Positions 1 to 6,765 of a DNA stretch of 39,645 nucleotides are shown here, piece after piece. The DNA is taken from positions 1 to 39,645 of IMG/VR virus record IMGVR_UViG_3300042934_000280; one strand, 5' to 3'. Within the stretch, counting starts at the first letter, position 1; each line of letters opens with the position of its first letter. This DNA comes from a virus. The notes beneath the pieces were generated by a model. That model did not search any database. It was not told the DNA's origin and was given only the letters and a program-made list of their open reading frames with translations. Position numbers and translations under genes: made by a program.

Positions 1-138
1 AGCGATTTGCTTTCGAACAGCCAGTAGTGGAATTTCTGCCCCTAAAAGTACCAGTGATTCCAATCGACTAAGCATATCCGCAGGTGAGTTGGCATGACCG
101 GTCGATAAGGACCCATCATGCCCTGTAGGCCAGTACAT
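1..138 (-). pseudogene. cpaF: 3' fragment of host CpaF/TadA-type pilus ATPase, split by the prophage
   Basis: On the minus strand, codons from 123 down to 1 read GHDGSLSTGHANSP and then a helix ending in AVRKQIA. This is the conserved region after Walker B in CpaF/TadA ATPases of Tad pilus and type II/IV secretion systems. The gene continues beyond the window edge. The phage end supplies an in-frame ATG at 138-136 followed by codons for Tyr-Trp-Pro, so a short C-terminal fragment could in principle be translated, although no ribosome site is visible before it. The fragment lacks Walker A and B and should be inactive alone. Confidence 0.85.
122..127. other. attL core (CCTGTA)
   Basis: The hexamer CCTGTA is shared with 39519-39524 and marks the left prophage-host boundary. 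Host coding similarity runs from position 1 to this point and stops here. A short shared core is normal for large serine integrases, which recombine at a central dinucleotide in a short region of identity. Which two bases are exchanged cannot be read from sequence alone. Confidence 0.85.
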
Positions 139-161
139 ATTAGTACTATATCATGCTTAGA

Positions 162-196
162 ATAAAAAATACCCCGATCAACTAAATGACCGGGGT
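162..196 (-). terminator. Intrinsic terminator ending the late/lysis operon
   Basis: In the minus-strand RNA a 9-bp stem (arms 187-195 and 172-180, CCCCG-rich, one G-U pair) with a 6-base loop is followed by TATTTTTT. It lies just downstream of the amidase stop and just inside attL, so it should keep late phage transcripts out of the host gene. Confidence 0.9.
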
Positions 197-206
197 TATC
201 TTATGC

Positions 207-1001
207 CTATGCTAATTTATCAATCGTCTTCTTCCCAACTCTCCAACCATCGTCAGCACCATCTTTATTCCATCCAAGGGATTCCCACAAAATTAATGCT
301 GCTATCCTGGTCTTATTATCGTAAACTCCGTTCAACTCTAATGGTATGTAAATATTGCCCTTGAGTGCTTCGTTCAGCTTCGATTTAAGCCAGTTTATAT
401 CATCAGCCGACGAATTAACCGTAATCGTATTTTGCGGCCTGTATGACTCGTCCATTAATGCTTTTACATCGGCACGGAAGGTATCCATAGACTTTCCGTG
501 CTTTGGAAACCATTGCATTACATCAGCATGGTTAGAGCCATATCCTAGCTTATGGACTTCACAGTGGCAATAGATATCCTTCATCGGATCCAGTTTATAT
601 TCCTGGCTCAGATATGCAAACAGCTGTACAGCGTTGCCATATACATTAGCAAAATACTCAGCATTTTTCTTGGCATCGTATCCGACCATAGTACCGCCAT
701 TGTATTTGTGTCCGGCCGGCTCACAGATCTCTACTCCGATAGAGCAACCATTCCATGATCCCTTACTTCCCTTACCGATATGCCATCCTTTAAAGTCCCA
801 TGGAAGTGTCTGGATAATAGCGTTGTCCTGAATAAAAGCATGAACTGATACGTCAGCATCTGCTCTATCCCATAAATTTATTAATACTTGAGCATTAGGC
901 TGTGCACACCCCAGGGAATGTAGTACCAACTTCTCAACTTTGATTTTAACTGGCTTTGTATAACACCGGTTCTTAGTCATAAATCTTTTTATAATGTTCA
1001 T
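207..1001 (-). CDS. Endolysin: N-acetylmuramoyl-L-alanine amidase (Amidase_2)
   Basis: This 264-residue protein should cleave the amide bond between N-acetylmuramic acid and the stem peptide during lysis. It has Amidase_2 features: LHSLG with a putative zinc-ligand histidine at residue 28, the VHAFI strand, the core GCSIGVEICEP, and the late zinc-site region NHADVMQWFPKHGKSM. The last 60 or so residues form a separate small domain (DDINWLKSKLNEAL and onward) that resembles a peptidoglycan-binding or cell-wall targeting repeat. There is no signal peptide, so export depends on the holin encoded immediately upstream. The start has an AAGAAGG ribosome site. The gene is the last of the late operon. 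Confidence 0.93.
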   Translation of the reverse strand: MNIIKRFMTKNRCYTKPVKIKVEKLVLHSLGCAQPNAQVLINLWDRADADVSVHAFIQDNAIIQTLPWDFKGWHIGKGSKGSWNGCSIGVEICEPAGHKYNGGTMVGYDAKKNAEYFANVYGNAVQLFAYLSQEYKLDPMKDIYCHCEVHKLGYGSNHADVMQWFPKHGKSMDTFRADVKALMDESYRPQNTITVNSSADDINWLKSKLNEALKGNIYIPLELNGVYDNKTRIAALILWESLGWNKDGADDGWRVGKKTIDKLA

Positions 1002-1003
1002 TA

Positions 1004-1435
1004 TTAATCGCCTTCTTTCTTTTTCAGAACCTCAATTGCCTTGGTAATCACCGTAGGTATTGGCACTCCCATTATCCCTGCATTCTCTACAATTGAAATA
1101 AGTTCATTAATTATAAATGCTATAATCACTGCCGATCGGATATATTCTGATCCCATAACATTATCCAATTGGTGAGCCACTAAAACGATCAGGAGTGATA
1201 CACCTTTACGACATAAGCCTTTCCACATAGATATACTGTTCAATGCTCCCGTGATGGATTTTCCGCTCTTCTTCCAAAAGGCTGCTATTGCGAATCCCAT
1301 AACAATATCTACAACCATTAGTATTCCAAGTGTCTGCATGTCGCTTGTCCATCCTCCGAGTAGCTGCGCAATAAAGGCTCCCATTGCTCCAAAAACTGTA
1401 ATAAACCATAATTTTAATGTGCTGATCTTTTCCAT
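1004..1435 (-). CDS. Holin (phage_holin_4 / TcdE-like family)
   Basis: The 143-residue protein has four hydrophobic segments, roughly residues 10-28, 36-54, 78-95 and 101-118, and a charged lysine-rich tail ending KKKEGD. The arrangement and the motif around LGILMVVDIVMGF match the phage_holin_4 family, which includes the clostridial toxin-release protein TcdE. It should form membrane lesions that let the downstream amidase reach the cell wall. The gene ends two bases before the amidase start. AAGGAAAATGA precedes its ATG. A terminator lies just upstream with no clear promoter between, so expression may depend on read-through. Confidence 0.9.
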   Translation of the reverse strand: MEKISTLKLWFITVFGAMGAFIAQLLGGWTSDMQTLGILMVVDIVMGFAIAAFWKKSGKSITGALNSISMWKGLCRKGVSLLIVLVAHQLDNVMGSEYIRSAVIIAFIINELISIVENAGIMGVPIPTVITKAIEVLKKKEGD

Positions 1436-1466
1436 TCATTTTCCTTCTTTCATAATTTTTTGTATT

Positions 1467-1487
1467 AAAAAGGAGCCCGAAGGCCCC
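1467..1487 (-). terminator. Intrinsic terminator upstream of the holin gene
   Basis: The minus-strand RNA reads GGGGCC-UUCG-GGCUCC followed by UUUUU. It is a 6-bp stem with a very stable UUCG tetraloop, arms at 1482-1487 and 1472-1477. It separates the tail genes from the lysis cassette. Confidence 0.88.
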
Positions 1488-1493
1488 TAATAA

Positions 1494-1838
1494 TTAAAGT
1501 TGCTGTGCTGCTGTCAATGCTGCAATTTGCGCTTGCATTTGTTTGATCTGCAGTTCTACTGCATCGGTGCTACATTCTGCAGTGTAAACACCCGTCTCGA
1601 TATTTTTAGATATTATCTTAAGGCTCACGCAATCCGCATAAGTCATTAAAACCTCATCGGCTTCAGATAAGTACTGAATACTTGCGATGTTATCAGAATT
1701 CTTAAAATTTGCTTCGATTTCATCATAGGGTAAATCTGATTTAAAGCTAAAACTTCTCCTCTTCTGGATATCTAATGATGTGATTCCCAAAGGGATGATT
1801 TCAAAGATTGCTTCATTGCTTAGTTTAATTTTCTCCAT
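1494..1838 (-). CDS. Small phage protein with C-terminal coiled coil, tail/lysis junction
   Basis: A 114-residue product starting MEKIKLSNEAIFEI. The start at 1838 is chosen because AAAGGA lies 8 bases before it. The open frame extends further upstream only by chance. The C-terminus (VELQIKQMQAQIAALTAAQQL region) is a short heptad-type coiled coil, as found in small tail-accessory proteins that sit between tail-fibre genes and the holin in clostridial prophages. No enzymatic motif was seen. A role in tail-fibre assembly or trimerisation is inferred from position only. Confidence 0.75.
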   Translation of the reverse strand: MEKIKLSNEAIFEIIPLGITSLDIQKRRSFSFKSDLPYDEIEANFKNSDNIASIQYLSEADEVLMTYADCVSLKIISKNIETGVYTAECSTDAVELQIKQMQAQIAALTAAQQL

Positions 1839-1884
1839 GATTTTTAATCCTTTCTTGATATAAAAATAAGCCCTCTTAAGGACT

Positions 1885-2202
1885 TTGGTTAATGAGTTAA
1901 ATAATAATTTAACAGCTTTAAAATATTTCGGCACTAGCAGGCATAGAGCGATCTGCTTTAAGGGTGATAATGGTGTATTATTTGCAGTATCTATACATAT
2001 ACCGGCATTTATTACTGTATCAACATGTGTTATAAATAGTGCTGTATTGCAAGGAGTGGGCCCAATAGATGGCCTCACGGTTGCCACATTTAATATAACC
2101 ATAAATAATGGTGACCACATAATTAGCATATCATCAACCAATGCAACTACGGCAAACACGTATAACGGTAAACTCATTGAATTCGTACTGCAGATAACAT
2201 AA
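1885..2202 (+). pseudogene. Silent, inverted alternative C-terminus of the tail protein at 2207-2728
   Basis: This 105-codon open frame lies opposite to all neighbouring late genes. It begins at TTG without a usable ribosome site. From LNNNL onward it has about 101 residues, and the active tail gene has about 100 residues after the same LNNNL motif. The two frames end tail to tail, four bases apart. The C-terminal part is rich in T, N, S, I and V, as in receptor-binding beta domains (for example FNITINNGD). It is best read as a stored domain that would become the tail protein C-terminus after inversion between the 14-bp repeats. A chance open frame remains possible. Confidence 0.55.
1898..1911 (+). 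repeat. Inverted repeat, left copy (TAAATAATAATTTA)
   Basis: This 14-bp sequence is exactly repeated in inverse orientation at 2495-2508. In both reading frames it encodes the same phase of L-N-N-N-L, so inversion between the copies would keep the frame. It is entirely A/T, so a chance match has to be considered. Confidence 0.65.
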
Positions 2203-2206
2203 ATAG

Positions 2207-2728
2207 CTATTTACTAGATAAAAGCTCTGCGGTATATGTATAAGGAGCTGTACCACCGCTTGCGGCTACAGTTCCACCAGCATTAGTGACGACTGTTAAA
2301 GTTCCTGATAATCTTGTTTCAATCACAGAAACAGTAGGCTTGTATTGCATAACACCAAGATAGTATAGACCATCTGCATCTATTACGGTTACTTTTACAA
2401 TCACATTGCCACTATTATTACCTTTAATAGCACTCATCGCACTTGATAAAAACGCAGCAGATGCAGTAGAACTATATTTTTTATAATAGTTAACTAAATT
2501 ATTATTTAGCGCAGCAATAGTTTGTCCATGAGCATATGTTACTGCGGCGCTCGGATACTTTACTGTATCGTTAACAGCATCTGTCTGCACTATATTGTTC
2601 AGATGGTTTTCAAGTGCTGTATCAATGTCATCAATGCCTTTATCCATCTTATTAAGATTGGTACTGTTTAGCGGAGTAGCTGTTGACGGACTATTTTGAA
2701 ATGTTATCTTGATGTATCTCTTCGCCAT
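2207..2728 (-). CDS. Tail fibre/receptor-type structural protein
   Basis: A 173-residue product. The start at 2728 (MAKRYIKITF) is fixed by a consensus AAGGAGGT 8 bases upstream; the 14 codons before it are out of register with any ribosome site. The N-terminal half is the constant attachment type found in small clostridial tail proteins (LNSTNLNKMDKGIDDID, then helical). From about residue 78 (LNNNL) it changes to a serine/threonine-rich beta-type C-terminus ending in TYTAELLSSK. Its C-terminal segment lies between inverted repeats and faces a silent alternative on the plus strand, so this gene is probably the host-range determinant. Function is inferred from position and composition. Confidence 0.75.
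   Translation of the reverse strand: MAKRYIKITFQNSPSTATPLNSTNLNKMDKGIDDIDTALENHLNNIVQTDAVNDTVKYPSAAVTYAHGQTIAALNNNLVNYYKKYSSTASAAFLSSAMSAIKGNNSGNVIVKVTVIDADGLYYLGVMQYKPTVSVIETRLSGTLTVVTNAGGTVAASGGTAPYTYTAELLSSK
2495..2508 (-). repeat. Inverted repeat, right copy, inside the tail gene
   Basis: Exact reverse complement of 1898-1911. It lies within codons for LNNNL of the tail gene and marks the point where constant N-terminal sequence would give way to the exchangeable C-terminal part. Confidence 0.65.
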
Positions 2729-2915
2729 CCCCTTTACCTCCTTCCTCAAATGCCTTGCGCTCAGCTTCAATTGTCTGAGCGGCTATTCCATTTACTTGCG
2801 CTGATAATTCAAATAATGCCATCTGAGTTATCGCGATAGGCATATTTGCTTCATTTATAGTCTTTGTAATCTTTTCCTTCATCTCAAATATTTGTAGATT
2901 AATTCCTTTTTGCAT
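2691..2915 (-). CDS. Small helical phage protein upstream of the tail fibre gene
   Basis: A 74-residue, mostly helical acidic protein starting MQKGINLQIFEM. AAAGGATGTGAG precedes the ATG. The last 38 bases overlap the start of the tail gene and carry its GGAGG site (within codons for EEGGKGDG), so the two are probably translationally coupled. No known domain was recognised. Small proteins of this kind commonly accompany tail-fibre genes. A chaperone or connector role is only a guess. Confidence 0.75.
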   Translation of the reverse strand: MQKGINLQIFEMKEKITKTINEANMPIAITQMALFELSAQVNGIAAQTIEAERKAFEEGGKGDGEEIHQDNISK

Positions 2916-2938
2916 GTTCTCACATCCTTTTTAGGCAT

Positions 2939-2969
2939 AATAAAAGAGCAGTTCCTTTCGGTTCTGCCC
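2939..2969 (-). terminator. Probable intrinsic terminator after the Ig-like cargo gene
   Basis: The minus-strand RNA forms GGGCAG...CUGCUC and CC-GAAA-GG pairing (arms 2960-2969 and 2946-2955) with an internal AA/AA mismatch, followed by UUUUAUUAU. It closes the transcription unit of the gene at 2992-3897. Confidence 0.7.
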
Positions 2970-2991
2970 TTTGGTTTACTATTAATTTAAC

Positions 2992-3897
2992 TTATTCGGT
3001 TACTACTTCAGGAGTTGTTACATTGATATCACACCGCAAAACTATAACTTGATTTGTAGGTGTTGTAATCGTACATGTTACATAAGCGGATCCGGATCCA
3101 ATTGCTGTCACTTTACCATTGGATGAATTGACTGTAGCAACTGCTCTATTCGAGCTTACCCACCTGTATTTTGACTTAGTAACCTTATTTTCGAGATTAA
3201 TATCAAATACATTGCCTGTATCTAAATCAAGGGTTGTTTCGGTCAGTAATGGAGCGTTATCATCAATCCCTACGATTACCTCACTAACTAATGTTTGAGT
3301 CGTTGCATCCGGGAGAGTTATTTTACATGTTACATTTGCTTTTCCAGTACTCTTCGCTTTGAGTAATCCGCTTTTGGAATTTACTTCTATTATGGCAGTG
3401 TCTGAGCTCGTCCAGAGATACGAGGAGCCGGTTACTTTATTATCAAGGTTTATATCGTAGGTTGTCATGGTATCGAGCAGGACGGTTGTGGCGGTAAGGG
3501 ATGGAGTGGTTACTTCTTCTATCGGTTCGGGATCCCTTGCTCTTACATTTAATTTTATGGTACCGGTCACTGTTTCGTATGCCGGATCATCCGGAGTAAA
3601 TACCCATTCTAAGTCCCATGTACCCAATCTCATATTATCATAGTTAGGATAGGTAAATGTTCCTTTTGCTTGTTCTCCATTTTCGTCAATTATTGGTATG
3701 CCAGGAAGATCACCTATCATATTTTCGCCTTGTAGCATGCTTATACCGTTTGGTGTATCGAAATTTATTACTTTTAATTTCTTTTTAACTGTAATTTCTT
3801 CCGTTGTTGTGTTTGTTTCGGAAGCCTCTATCATTGATGGAACTATCATAGAAGTAATTAAAGCAACGATTAGTAATACGTTTAATATTTTTCTCAT
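2992..3897 (-). CDS. Secreted protein with two bacterial Ig-like (BIG2) domains; lysogenic-conversion candidate
   Basis: A 301-residue protein. Residues 1-25 form a signal peptide (MRKIL, hydrophobic core, cleavage near IEASE). An unassigned beta domain follows, then two BIG2-type Ig-like domains, recognisable from WTSSDTAIIEVNSKSGLLKA and WVSSNRAVATVNSSNGKVTA with the VTCKIT/VTCTIT strands. BIG2 domains are found in cell-surface adhesins. A signal peptide is unusual for a virion tail protein, which assembles in the cytoplasm. The start at 3897 follows GGAGGTG by six bases; an earlier GTG overlaps that site and is rejected. The gene has its own extended -10 promoter and terminator, typical of a prophage cargo gene (moron). 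Confidence 0.85.
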   Translation of the reverse strand: MRKILNVLLIVALITSMIVPSMIEASETNTTTEEITVKKKLKVINFDTPNGISMLQGENMIGDLPGIPIIDENGEQAKGTFTYPNYDNMRLGTWDLEWVFTPDDPAYETVTGTIKLNVRARDPEPIEEVTTPSLTATTVLLDTMTTYDINLDNKVTGSSYLWTSSDTAIIEVNSKSGLLKAKSTGKANVTCKITLPDATTQTLVSEVIVGIDDNAPLLTETTLDLDTGNVFDINLENKVTKSKYRWVSSNRAVATVNSSNGKVTAIGSGSAYVTCTITTPTNQVIVLRCDINVTTPEVVTE

Positions 3898-3917
3898 TTG
3901 AAACACCTCCTACCCAT

Positions 3918-3926
3918 ATTATAACA
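3918..3926 (-). promoter_or_regulatory. Extended -10 promoter (TGTTATAAT) for the Ig-like cargo gene
   Basis: The minus strand carries TGT-TATAAT, a perfect extended -10, ending 20 bases before the ATG with GGAGG in between. No good -35 is visible at the usual distance, which an extended -10 can tolerate. It lies in the 63-base gap downstream of the tail spike gene. Confidence 0.65.
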
Positions 3927-3960
3927 TAAATTTTTACAAAATCTATTCAAATTCCTAATT

Positions 3961-6348
3961 TTAACCTTTTTCTAAGCTTGCAACCCACAAAAACAACAGC
4001 GGAATAAATTCGTCATACCTTAAATTATAACTATAATCAACTATATCACTTGTCGTATCATAATCATTAAGCTCATTTTCATTTTCGTCCATTAACATTT
4101 TTTCATATATTGGGGCCTTAATTAATCCGGCAAACTCCATATCAGAAATCCCACACTCTGCCATGGCTCCCTCGATACGTTGTGCTATAAATCCTATGTG
4201 ATATCGACCACTTGTCCCATTTACCATTTGGAACGTATACGGGACAATCATCTTGGCGAATCTTAAAAACCTTTCATCTTCGCCTAAAACTTTTATATTA
4301 GTTTTCATACGCTCATCTGACGTTTGAATTGTACCATTTACAGACCATACACTAGTCCACTTTCCGTTAGCTGTACCGCAGGCTGTAGTAGCATCAAATG
4401 TAGGACGGAAATTGTATTCGGACGACACATATACTGAGTTGTATCCAGCACCTGAATAATTTATTCCGTTAGCCTTGAATGCAGTACCTGCAGTTGTTGC
4501 GTTATTCGCAAGTGGAGCGGTAATCCCATTGCTCGTAATTTGAGATTGCAGATTGTTACTTGTAATCGGTGTGTACCCATTCAGCGTAGAACATGCAACA
4601 TTACCACAATTAATATTCCCATTTGCATCAATAGACAATTTATTTACTCCAGACGCATTCCATCCCTGTATATATGATCCATCGATCTCTAGCCTTCCCA
4701 AAGAACCGACTGATTTTAATACTACGCCCTGGATTATTCCACCATTAATTCTATCGCCGCTTATCGTTCCTGCTGTAATCTGGTTAGCATTTAATGTCCC
4801 AGCATAAACCCAGGTAGATTTTACCGTGTCAGCAACTACCGTTCCAGTTTTTAGAACTGATCCGTCTATTGTAGTAAGATTTCCGTTAACGTCAAAGGTT
4901 GCAAAGCCATTGAAATTAATCTTGCTAGCCTTTATCGTTGCTGCTTCAGAAGTAAGATTAATAGCAGCAATCACGCCTGCTTTTGTTACTCTAAGCTCGA
5001 TTTGCTCGGCTGACTGTGTTATGGCGCTGCTCAATTCATCTTCTTTACCTTTTGCCCTTGTGACCTCGGAACTTATTAGATCGGCTGTCTGAGTAAATCT
5101 TGATTGAGTATCCTCTGCTAAGTCCGATACGGTAACTTCCAATCCTTCAACCGACTTTTTAATAGTCATTGCTTTGCCTTGGAGCTGGATAATTTCTTTA
5201 TTCAATCCGAAGTTCTGTGTTCGTTCTTCAGCTCCCTCGGCAATATAAGAATCCTTTAAGGCTTGTATTCCTGTGAGTGTCCTCTGAAATATGTACCCGG
5301 TAACAACATCATCCGTGCTGATTGCAATGGTATCTCCTACCTCGATATAAGGTAATCCGATATTCTCGGATTGGTACGGTCTATACGGTCTCTTTGCCAT
5401 GTTGCCAAAGGCATTTAAAGCTATGTTTTCGAGTTCGGCAGCACCTTTACCGAATACCAGGAAGTTTCCTTCGATTACATAGGTATTGGTTCCAGTACCG
5501 ACAATAGCACCGATATCATCCTCTTCCTGTCTGATTTGGAGCTTATCTATTTCTTTGACGGTATATTCCTCAAATTTAACTGACCGATACATGGCCTTAC
5601 TTACTGTCTCGGAGATAAAATCCGGCTGTACAAAGGATGTGTCTGATTCTGATACCGGATAAAGTGCATTGGATGGATATAAAGTCTCTGAGGGGTACAA
5701 TCCGTATGCCGGCTGTAATACAACATGTTTAAACTTCCCATCACGTCCAATATGCCCGAAACAGCCGTTTATTTCTTCACAGGCTTCCAACACTACCCTA
5801 CCACTTATTTGGCTTGGTTCTATCGTTTTAGTTACCGTCATTCCGTCATTAGGAAGGGTTTGTATCTCCTCTTCTAATCCAAGGAATGATAATAAGCTTG
5901 CCCTGAATGCTGCCAGTGTCATCGGGAATGGTAGCGAATTATACCAGGAAGAAACATCTACATCTATTTTTTTCATTCTGTCATAAGCAACTATATCCTT
6001 GAACCATGCATCATCTTGCTTAGTGCAGGTAGCAACTTTAAATATTCCAAGTGGCATTGTATAGATATTATTAACTTTCTGATTAACAACAAATTCTAAT
6101 CCAGTGACATCCTGTGATACATCTGCAAGAGTGAATTTAATCTGTGAAGCATCGCAAGCCCCGAATACTAAATCACTTCCAGAGTTGATACTTTCTGATA
6201 ATTCAAAGCTATCATCAACTACCTTAAGAGTATCGATTGTTAGATCCAATGAAGGAAAATAAATTTCAAGGTCCTTATCAGCCAATTGCGATACAAGAGG
6301 AAACATATCGTTTTTGTATATAGTTTTTAAAGCTTCAGCTATATCCAT
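3961..6348 (-). CDS. Tail spike/minor structural protein with S74 intramolecular chaperone
   Basis: A 795-residue protein. The N-terminal third matches the phage minor structural (tail-hub/baseplate attachment) type, with the LYPSETLYPSNALYP repeat and FISETVSKAMYRSVKFEEY. The middle (TVSDLAEDTQSRFTQTADLISSEV and onward) is coiled and fibre-like. The C-terminus is a peptidase S74 endosialidase-type chaperone: SDERMK at residues 677-682 gives the catalytic Ser and Lys, followed by the IGFIAQRIE motif. In the family this domain folds the trimer and then cuts itself off just before the Ser. GGGGATCAG precedes the ATG, which directly abuts the upstream gene stop. Confidence 0.85.
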   Translation of the reverse strand: MDIAEALKTIYKNDMFPLVSQLADKDLEIYFPSLDLTIDTLKVVDDSFELSESINSGSDLVFGACDASQIKFTLADVSQDVTGLEFVVNQKVNNIYTMPLGIFKVATCTKQDDAWFKDIVAYDRMKKIDVDVSSWYNSLPFPMTLAAFRASLLSFLGLEEEIQTLPNDGMTVTKTIEPSQISGRVVLEACEEINGCFGHIGRDGKFKHVVLQPAYGLYPSETLYPSNALYPVSESDTSFVQPDFISETVSKAMYRSVKFEEYTVKEIDKLQIRQEEDDIGAIVGTGTNTYVIEGNFLVFGKGAAELENIALNAFGNMAKRPYRPYQSENIGLPYIEVGDTIAISTDDVVTGYIFQRTLTGIQALKDSYIAEGAEERTQNFGLNKEIIQLQGKAMTIKKSVEGLEVTVSDLAEDTQSRFTQTADLISSEVTRAKGKEDELSSAITQSAEQIELRVTKAGVIAAINLTSEAATIKASKINFNGFATFDVNGNLTTIDGSVLKTGTVVADTVKSTWVYAGTLNANQITAGTISGDRINGGIIQGVVLKSVGSLGRLEIDGSYIQGWNASGVNKLSIDANGNINCGNVACSTLNGYTPITSNNLQSQITSNGITAPLANNATTAGTAFKANGINYSGAGYNSVYVSSEYNFRPTFDATTACGTANGKWTSVWSVNGTIQTSDERMKTNIKVLGEDERFLRFAKMIVPYTFQMVNGTSGRYHIGFIAQRIEGAMAECGISDMEFAGLIKAPIYEKMLMDENENELNDYDTTSDIVDYSYNLRYDEFIPLLFLWVASLEKG

Positions 6349-6753
6349 CTACTGATCCCCCTCGTATGCAATTAATGTAATCTCTAATCCTTCATATAAT
6401 GGCTGCTTATATTTATCTTGTCCCTTATGAACATATGTGACTGGAGGAACATAAAATCTTGCAGTTTTATAATCATCATCTTCATCATTCCAGTATTCTA
6501 ACGTAATAACGCTCCTTGGGATAAAAAACGCTTTAATAATTATCTTCTGTCCATAGCTAAGGCTGTCTATGGTTCTAAACTTTACCGTACTTCTTGTAGT
6601 AGAAAGGATGGTTCTGTGCAAACCACCCTTCCCATCTATGTAACTATTTTTATCTGTCTCCTGATTCGGAGTGTTCTCATAGCCACTTTTCGCTAGTAGT
6701 GAATTTGGAAATACCGTTGTTCCAACCTTTAGATAATGTCCGTCAAATGCCAT
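6349..6753 (-). CDS. Small tail protein between tape measure and tail spike
   Basis: A 134-residue beta-rich protein beginning MAFDGHYLKVG, with a clean AAGGAGGTGGGC ribosome site. By position it occupies the slot of the distal tail or hub adaptor in siphovirus operons. Its size is closer to the small prophage family annotated DUF6711 than to a full Dit protein; that family match is from memory and tentative. It ends immediately before the spike gene start, suggesting coupled expression. Confidence 0.65.
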   Translation of the reverse strand: MAFDGHYLKVGTTVFPNSLLAKSGYENTPNQETDKNSYIDGKGGLHRTILSTTRSTVKFRTIDSLSYGQKIIIKAFFIPRSVITLEYWNDEDDDYKTARFYVPPVTYVHKGQDKYKQPLYEGLEITLIAYEGDQ

Positions 6754-6765
6754 AAGCCCACCTCC

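Noticed and set aside
1839-2177. Minus-strand open frame continuous with the gene at 1494-1838
   Set aside because: It has no ribosome site and lies upstream of a well-placed ribosome site and ATG at 1838. Its hydrophobic translation is the complement of the plus-strand cassette.
1885-2728. Diversity-generating retroelement at the tail gene
   Set aside because: No reverse transcriptase gene and no template/variable repeat pair were seen; the repeats are inverted and short.
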